Below, piece by piece: positions 34,379-38,533 of a stretch of 38,533 nt of DNA. The first letter of the stretch is position 1. Each line of letters starts with the position of its first letter. The DNA is from Fibrobacter succinogenes. GTDB lineage: Bacteria > Fibrobacterota > Fibrobacteria > Fibrobacterales > Fibrobacteraceae. Below the pieces are notes generated by a model, which saw only the letters and a list, made by a program, of their open reading frames with translations, had not been told where the DNA came from and made no database searches. Where the stretch lies: contig CACXMH010000017.1 of the NCBI GenBank assembly GCA_902768715.1, forward strand, positions 1 to 38,533. Reading direction: 5' to 3'. The position numbers and the translations under genes are program-made.

Positions 34379-34394
34379 TATCTTTATATATTGT
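34379..34394 (+). promoter_or_regulatory. Adjacent -10-like boxes before the LEA-like lipoprotein
   Basis: TATCTTTA (34379-34386) is directly followed by TATATTGT (34387-34394). The ATG at 34402 is 7 bases later. There is no ribosome site, so a very short or absent leader is likely. No -35 match was found. Confidence 0.45.
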
Positions 34395-34401
34395 AAACGA
34401 A

Positions 34402-35082
34402 ATGAGCAAAATGCCCTCCAAATATAAATTTATCCTGTTTGCGGTGGTCTGCCTTTTTACCGCCGTGCTGCTGCAGAGCTGTGCGGCTACCCGAAAGATC
34501 GACGCAGCAAGCATCCTGAGCAAGACCAAGCTAGAATTCAAGGAACTCGCGCTGGATTCCGTGACCATCAATCCGGAGCTGTTCGAGCAGGTCAAGAACC
34601 TTAAGTCCACGCTGCTGCCAAACCCCCAGGTGGTGCTTATCGTGCAGAACCTGGCCAGAGGGATTATCGAGAAGGAACTGGGCAAGGCGCACCTGACGGC
34701 CGTCATGACGGCAAACAACCAGAGCACCGACACCCTGTGGGTCCGGAATTTGAAGGCGAACCTTTTCTTGGATACCCTGATAGAACTGCCATTGCAGCTG
34801 AAGGATTCTACGGTGCTTTTGCCCGGCGCAAGCGACATCACGCTTACGACGGATTTTCCGCTGGACAAAAGACTTTTAGCCCTGACCGGAATCACCAAGT
34901 ACCGCGCCAAGGGCGAAATTTCTGTATCCCTGGAAGCCGAAGGCCCGCTGGTCTCCTTTGATTTTGACATAGAACATCCCATTTCGCCCGAAGAAATGCG
35001 CGCCCTGGAAGACAGGGCCCGGAAATCCCTTTTGGACGGCCTTGTCAGTGACTGGGTCTATTCCATTTTCCCGAAGGAATAA
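34402..35082 (+). CDS. Lipoprotein with LEA14/WHy-like domain
   Basis: 226 residues with a lipoprotein signal 'AVLLQSC' (Cys27). The region about 38-165 ('LEFKELALDSVTINPELF...') resembles the beta-sandwich LEA-2/WHy domain found in bacterial periplasmic lipoproteins. The C-terminal part ends in an amphipathic helix. No function can be given. The M3 peptidase gene starts 2 bases after its stop codon, so the two are in one transcript. Confidence 0.68.
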   Translation: MSKMPSKYKFILFAVVCLFTAVLLQSCAATRKIDAASILSKTKLEFKELALDSVTINPELFEQVKNLKSTLLPNPQVVLIVQNLARGIIEKELGKAHLTAVMTANNQSTDTLWVRNLKANLFLDTLIELPLQLKDSTVLLPGASDITLTTDFPLDKRLLALTGITKYRAKGEISVSLEAEGPLVSFDFDIEHPISPEEMRALEDRARKSLLDGLVSDWVYSIFPKE

Positions 35083-35084
35083 TT

Positions 35085-36773
35085 ATGAAACTCCCCCGTC
35101 GTTTTGTCCCCGAAAACCTGAATCCCGATGACGAAAAGAAAATCAGCGAGCTTTACCGGAGCCTGCTCTTGCGGGACGTTCCTGCCGCCGCCACTCCCCT
35201 ACGGGACTGGATTCTGGACTGGAGCGAGCTGAACTCTGTGCTGGGCGAAGTCAGCTGCCGCCGCTACGTGGCCATGACCTGCGACACCAAGGACGAAAAG
35301 GCCGCCAAGGCCTATGCCGACTTTGTGGAAAACATCCAGCCAGTCATCAACGAATACGATGACAAGCTGAACAAGAAACTGATGGCTCACCCCGCCAAGA
35401 ACGAACTCAAAGGCGAGTTTGGCGAATGGTTCAAGGGCGTGCAGGTTTCCCTGGACCTGTTCTCCCCCGACAATATTCCCCTGGAAACCGAAGAAAACAA
35501 GGAAATCCAGGCCTACCAGAAGATTACCGGCGGCATGAGCGTGGAATTCGAAGGCAAGACCCAGACCATGCAGCAGATGGCGACCTACATGGAAAAAACG
35601 GACCGGGGCTTGCGGGAACGGGCCTGGCGGGCCATGTGGGAACGCCGCCTCAAGGATAAGGACGCCCTGGACGGGGCTTTTGATAAGTTGTTCAAAATCC
35701 GCAAGGAAATCGCCAGGAACGCCCACTGCAAGGACTTTATCGACTACATTTTCCTCGCGAAGCACCGGTTCGACTACTCCCCCGCCGACTGCGAAGCCTT
35801 CCACGAGAGCATCGAGAAGCTAGTACTTCCCCTGCTGAAAGAAATCTACAAGAAACGTGCCCAGAAAATGGGTCTTGAAAAGCTCAGGCCCTGGGACCTG
35901 GATGTCGATCCGCTGAACAGGCCTGCCCTCAAGCCATATTCTAGCGGAGCGGAACTCATCGAGAAGGTGGACCGGATTTTCGAAAGCATCCACCCACAGG
36001 CAGGCAAGTGGGCCAGGGAGATGCAGGCCCAGAACCTTATTGACCCGGATTCCAGGCTCGGGAAGGCCCCCGGCGGATACCAGATTGGCTTTGATGAGAG
36101 TCGCCTCCCCTTCATCTTTATGAATTCGGCCTGCACGGATCGGGACATTTACACGCTTTTGCATGAATCCGGCCATTCTTTCCACCAGTTCGCTTTGGCG
36201 AACCAGCCCATATTCCCCTACCGCGACGTTCCTGCCGAATTCGCCGAAGTGGCCAGTATGAGCATGGAACTTATTGGCATGTCGAACCTAAAACCGTTCT
36301 ACGGAGACGACCGCGAGGCCATTTCCCGGAGTATCCTGGGCGAACTGACGGATGTCATCTGGCTGTTCCCCTGGGTGGCCAGCGTAGATAGTTTCCAGCA
36401 CCGCATCTACAGTTTCCCCGAACACACGGCCAGCGACCGCACCGACATCTGGAACGAAATCATGGACCGCTACGACGCGGGCATCGACTATTCGGGCCTG
36501 GAAGCGGTTCGCGGAAACCTCTGGCAAAAGCAGCTCCACATTTTCGAGTGCCCGTTCTACTACATCGAGTACGGGATTGCCCAGATTGGGGCCCTGCAGG
36601 TGTGGGCAAACTTCAAGAAAGACCCGAAAAAGGCCATCGACGATCTGTTCCGGGCCGAAAGTCTGGGGAGCAGCCGCCCCCTGCCGGAACTTTTTGCCGC
36701 CGCAAACATCAAGTTCGACTTCACCCCCAAGACGCTTGAACCGCTGATGCAGGTCGTGTGGGACGAGCTTTGA
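35085..36773 (+). CDS. M3-family oligoendopeptidase (PepF type)
   Basis: 562 residues, normal for M3B peptidases. The zinc motif HESGH is at 360-364, followed by 'FHQFA'; a downstream Glu in 'VPAEFAEVASMSMELI' gives the third ligand. It should cut short peptides in the cytoplasm. The ATG has AAGGA just upstream, inside the end of the preceding lipoprotein gene. Two repeat hairpins follow the stop codon. Confidence 0.92.
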   Translation: MKLPRRFVPENLNPDDEKKISELYRSLLLRDVPAAATPLRDWILDWSELNSVLGEVSCRRYVAMTCDTKDEKAAKAYADFVENIQPVINEYDDKLNKKLMAHPAKNELKGEFGEWFKGVQVSLDLFSPDNIPLETEENKEIQAYQKITGGMSVEFEGKTQTMQQMATYMEKTDRGLRERAWRAMWERRLKDKDALDGAFDKLFKIRKEIARNAHCKDFIDYIFLAKHRFDYSPADCEAFHESIEKLVLPLLKEIYKKRAQKMGLEKLRPWDLDVDPLNRPALKPYSSGAELIEKVDRIFESIHPQAGKWAREMQAQNLIDPDSRLGKAPGGYQIGFDESRLPFIFMNSACTDRDIYTLLHESGHSFHQFALANQPIFPYRDVPAEFAEVASMSMELIGMSNLKPFYGDDREAISRSILGELTDVIWLFPWVASVDSFQHRIYSFPEHTASDRTDIWNEIMDRYDAGIDYSGLEAVRGNLWQKQLHIFECPFYYIEYGIAQIGALQVWANFKKDPKKAIDDLFRAESLGSSRPLPELFAAANIKFDFTPKTLEPLMQVVWDEL

Positions 36774-36794
36774 GGACGTGCCTTGCGGCACTTT

Positions 36795-36873
36795 GAGCAA
36801 TGAGGTCGTTCGCATAGCTCACTTTGAGGTATCGTTTGACAAAAAAAAGCCTCAAAGCCTTGCAAAGCAAGGC
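36795..36873 (+). repeat. Family D repeat and hairpins after the M3 peptidase gene
   Basis: ATGAGGTCGTTCGC and CACTTTGAG blocks (36799-36830) match the segment after dnaJ. CTTTGAGG then pairs with CCTCAAAG across about 20 bases, and a GCCTTGC-AAA-GCAAGGC hairpin lies at 36857-36873. Together they probably end the peptidase transcript. Confidence 0.65.
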
Positions 36874-36940
36874 AACCTCATAGTTTATACCGTAAATTTT
36901 CAAAATAATGCTTTTTTTTGAAAATTTAAGCTAAAATCGG

Positions 36941-36971
36941 TTGACAAGGGCGAAAAAAACATCTATATTTG
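36941..36971 (+). promoter_or_regulatory. Consensus-type promoter for tRNA-Ser and rpoZ
   Basis: TTGACA (36941-36946), 17-base spacer, TATATTTG (36964-36971). tRNA-Ser starts 14 bases after the box. This is one of the closest sigma-70 matches in the window. Confidence 0.88.
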
Positions 36972-36985
36972 GCCTCACATCCTAA

Positions 36986-37070
36986 GGAGGGATGGCCGAG
37001 TGGTTGAAGGCGCACGCTTGGAAAGCGTGTTTACTTTACGGTAACGAGGGTTCGAATCCCTCTCCCTCTT
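36986..37070 (+). tRNA. tRNA-Ser (GGA)
   Basis: Long-variable-arm tRNA with acceptor GGAGGGA/UCCCUCU (first pair G-U), anticodon arm CACGC-UUGGAAA-GCGUG giving anticodon GGA, variable arm with UUACUUUACGGUAA, and T arm GAGGG-UUCGAAU-CCCUC. The discriminator base is U instead of the usual G. CCA is not encoded. rpoZ starts 23 bases farther with no promoter between. Confidence 0.94.
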
Positions 37071-37093
37071 CTAAAAATTTCGGAGGTACCCCG

Positions 37094-37414
37094 ATGTCCG
37101 ACCAGAGAGTTTATCTCGACGATATTTACGCTAGCAAGGAATGCCAAGGTTCCGTTTTCCGTGCCGTGGTCATGATGGCCCACGAGGCCCGTTTCCTCAA
37201 CAGCCAGGCCGGTCAGGGTTACATCCAGCTCACCAAGAAGCCCACCACCATTGCCATGTACAAGTTCAAGGAAGGCAAGCTTTCCATGACAGAAAAGGCA
37301 AGCAACGACGTGACCGAAGAAGCCATTGCCGCTTCTGCTGCCGCCGAATCCGAAAACGTGGCGGAAAACGCTGCCGCCAATGCCGAAGCAGCCGACGCCG
37401 CTTTTGGTGTGTAA
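37094..37414 (+). CDS. rpoZ: RNA polymerase omega subunit (RpoZ/Rpb6-like)
   Basis: 106 residues from the ATG at 37094, with GGAGG seven bases before it; a longer frame reaching into the tRNA gene is not real. The N-terminal part ('VYLDDIYASKECQGSVFRAVVMMAHEAR', about 6-33) fits the omega/Rpb6 fold, and the last 40 residues are an acidic Ala/Glu tail. Omega helps assemble RNA polymerase. The match is by eye and the family is short and variable, so some doubt remains. It is probably cut from a shared precursor with tRNA-Ser. Confidence 0.7.
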   Translation: MSDQRVYLDDIYASKECQGSVFRAVVMMAHEARFLNSQAGQGYIQLTKKPTTIAMYKFKEGKLSMTEKASNDVTEEAIAASAAAESENVAENAAANAEAADAAFGV

Positions 37415-37434
37415 TTCCGAAACTTTTTGAAGAG

Positions 37435-37466
37435 ATACCTCGGACTAACCTCCGGGGTATTTTTTT
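37435..37466 (+). terminator. Rho-independent terminator after rpoZ
   Basis: 10-bp stem ATACCTCGGA (37435-37444) with TCCGGGGTAT (37451-37460), one G-U pair, six-base loop, then TTTTTT. Confidence 0.92.
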
Positions 37467-37479
37467 GTATCCACCTTCC

Positions 37480-37510
37480 GGGGCTGTCTTTTTTTGCTAT
37501 CTTTAGCCCC
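37480..37510 (+). promoter_or_regulatory. fba promoter region with flanking inverted repeat
   Basis: TATCTTTA (37498-37505) is a likely -10 box. GGGGCT (37480-37485) and AGCCCC (37505-37510) form an inverted repeat around it, which could be an operator. The -35 region is poor. The fba ATG is about 57 bases downstream with an AGAGG site. Confidence 0.45.
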
Positions 37511-37562
37511 GTAACTTTTAAACCGGCGGCCCAGGTCGCCACACAATCAAGAGGTAAATCAA

Positions 37563-38533
37563 ATGGCAGTTTCTTACAAGGAACTCGGCCTGGTGAACAC
37601 CAGGGAAATGTTTGCAAAGGCTGTTAAGGGTGGCTACGCTATCCCGGCTTTCAACTTCAACACCATGGAACAGATGCAGGCCATCGTGCAGGCTGCTGTG
37701 AAGCAGAAGTCTCCGGTGATCATGCAGGTCTCTAAGGGTGCCCGTAACTACGCTAACGGCACCATCCTCCGCTACATGGCTCAGGGTGCTGTTGAATACG
37801 CCAAGGAACTCGGCTGCGCCAATCCGCAGATCGTGCTCCACCTCGACCACGGTGACTCTTTCGAACTCTGCAAGGACTGCATCGACAACGGTTTCTCTTC
37901 CGTGATGATCGACGGTTCCGCTCTTCCGTACGAAGACAACATCGCCCTCACCAAGAAGGTTGTTGAATACGCCCACGCTCACGACGTGACCGTCGAAGCT
38001 GAACTCGGCGTGCTCGCCGGTGTGGAAGACGAAGTCCAGGCTGAAGAATCTCACTACACCAAGCCGGAAGAAGTGATCGACTTCGCTACCCGTACGGGCT
38101 GCGACTCCCTCGCTATCTCCATCGGTACCAGCCACGGTGCTTACAAGTTCAAGCCGGAACAGTGCACTCGCGACCCGAAGACTGGCAAGCTCGTTCCGCC
38201 TCCTCTGGCATTCGACGTGCTCCACGCCATCGAACAGAAGCTCCCGGGCTTCCCCATCGTTCTCCACGGTTCTTCTTCCGTGCCGCAGGACGAAGTCGAT
38301 ACCATCAACGCCCACGGTGGCAAGCTCCCGGATGCCGTCGGTATTCCGGAAGAACAGCTCCGCGAAGCTTCCAAGTCCGCTGTCTGCAAGATCAACATCG
38401 ACTCTGACAGCCGTCTCGCCATGACTGCCGCTATCCGTAAGTATTTCGACGAACATCCGGAACACTTCGACCCGCGCCAGTACCTCAAGCCGGCTCGCGA
38501 AAACATGCAGAAGATGTACGAACACAAGATCGT
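37563..38533 (+). CDS. fba: Class II fructose-bisphosphate aldolase (3' partial)
   Basis: The frame runs open from the ATG at 37563 to the window edge (323 codons). It cleaves fructose-1,6-bisphosphate in glycolysis. Zn and catalytic residues: 'HLDHGDS' (Asp95, His96), 'VEAELGVLAG' (Glu147) and 'GTSHGAYK' (His191), then 'VLHGSSSVP' and 'KINIDSDSR'. Codon use is strongly biased, as expected for a very abundant enzyme. Ribosome site AGAGG. The long open frame on the opposite strand is a result of this bias. Confidence 0.96.
   Translation, partial: MAVSYKELGLVNTREMFAKAVKGGYAIPAFNFNTMEQMQAIVQAAVKQKSPVIMQVSKGARNYANGTILRYMAQGAVEYAKELGCANPQIVLHLDHGDSFELCKDCIDNGFSSVMIDGSALPYEDNIALTKKVVEYAHAHDVTVEAELGVLAGVEDEVQAEESHYTKPEEVIDFATRTGCDSLAISIGTSHGAYKFKPEQCTRDPKTGKLVPPPLAFDVLHAIEQKLPGFPIVLHGSSSVPQDEVDTINAHGGKLPDAVGIPEEQLREASKSAVCKINIDSDSRLAMTAAIRKYFDEHPEHFDPRQYLKPARENMQKMYEHKI

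Noticed and set aside
37518-38525. 335-codon open frame opposite the aldolase gene
   Set aside because: The plus strand encodes an unmistakable class II aldolase open to the window edge; the antisense frame has no family features.

Overview
The window looks like chromosome of a Fibrobacter-type bacterium (rumen or gut fibre degrader). The evidence is a cellulase-like GH51 enzyme with a CBM11-like module, Gram-negative envelope genes (OmpA, several lipoproteins), Ser-rich lipoprotein linkers, and recurrent A/T-rich -10 boxes of the form TATATTTG or TATCTTTA. The genus is an inference from gene content. Most genes are housekeeping. There is no rRNA, CRISPR array, transposase or prophage.

Layout. 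1-2290: 3' part of a GH51 glycosidase with a strong terminator, an unexplained structured segment, then (minus strand) tRNA-Asp and tRNA-Val placed directly behind a small membrane-protein gene and probably transcribed with it. 2292-5823 (minus): lipoprotein, phoH, and a 7TM-HD phosphodiesterase of the PgpH type. 5904-15597 (plus): aminopeptidase P, an LplT-Aas fusion for lysophospholipid re-acylation, an unknown membrane protein, thyA-folA (dTMP and folate), an MgtC-family membrane protein, and a sugar-nucleotide-type epimerase. 15599-18322 (minus): CobW-type metallochaperone, Rrf2 regulator, purC. 18323-18638: a repeat-filled gap. 18639-19625 (plus): a secreted Cys-repeat protein and a VanZ-like protein. 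19663-21972 (minus): murB and xseA. 22056-23846 (plus): DUF4398-type lipoprotein, OmpA, and a lone Phd-type antitoxin. 23855-24592 (minus): Ser-rich lipoprotein. 24795-27538 (plus): DUF2156, YkgJ and tgt. 27638-34134: the chaperone set dnaJ, dnaK and grpE (minus), interrupted by a plus-strand DUF4143 ATPase and by thiF-thiS. 34402-38533 (plus): LEA-like lipoprotein, M3 peptidase, tRNA-Ser, rpoZ and the 5' part of fba.

Main points for a second look. (1) Two families of dispersed palindromic repeats are found between genes and also translated in frame inside MurB, GrpE and the DUF2156 protein. (2) grpE and dnaK, 3 kb apart, share a TTTGGCA...TTTTGCT element with exact sigma-54 (-24/-12) spacing, and no CIRCE element is visible. 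(3) There are two mixed tRNA/mRNA transcription units with near-consensus promoters. (4) Several genes have a -10-like box only 4-10 bases before the start codon, which suggests leaderless mRNAs. (5) A 121-base segment at 1657-1777 folds into a closed four-way junction and matches no family I recognise.

Everything here was read by eye. Family names come from motif recognition, not from database searches.
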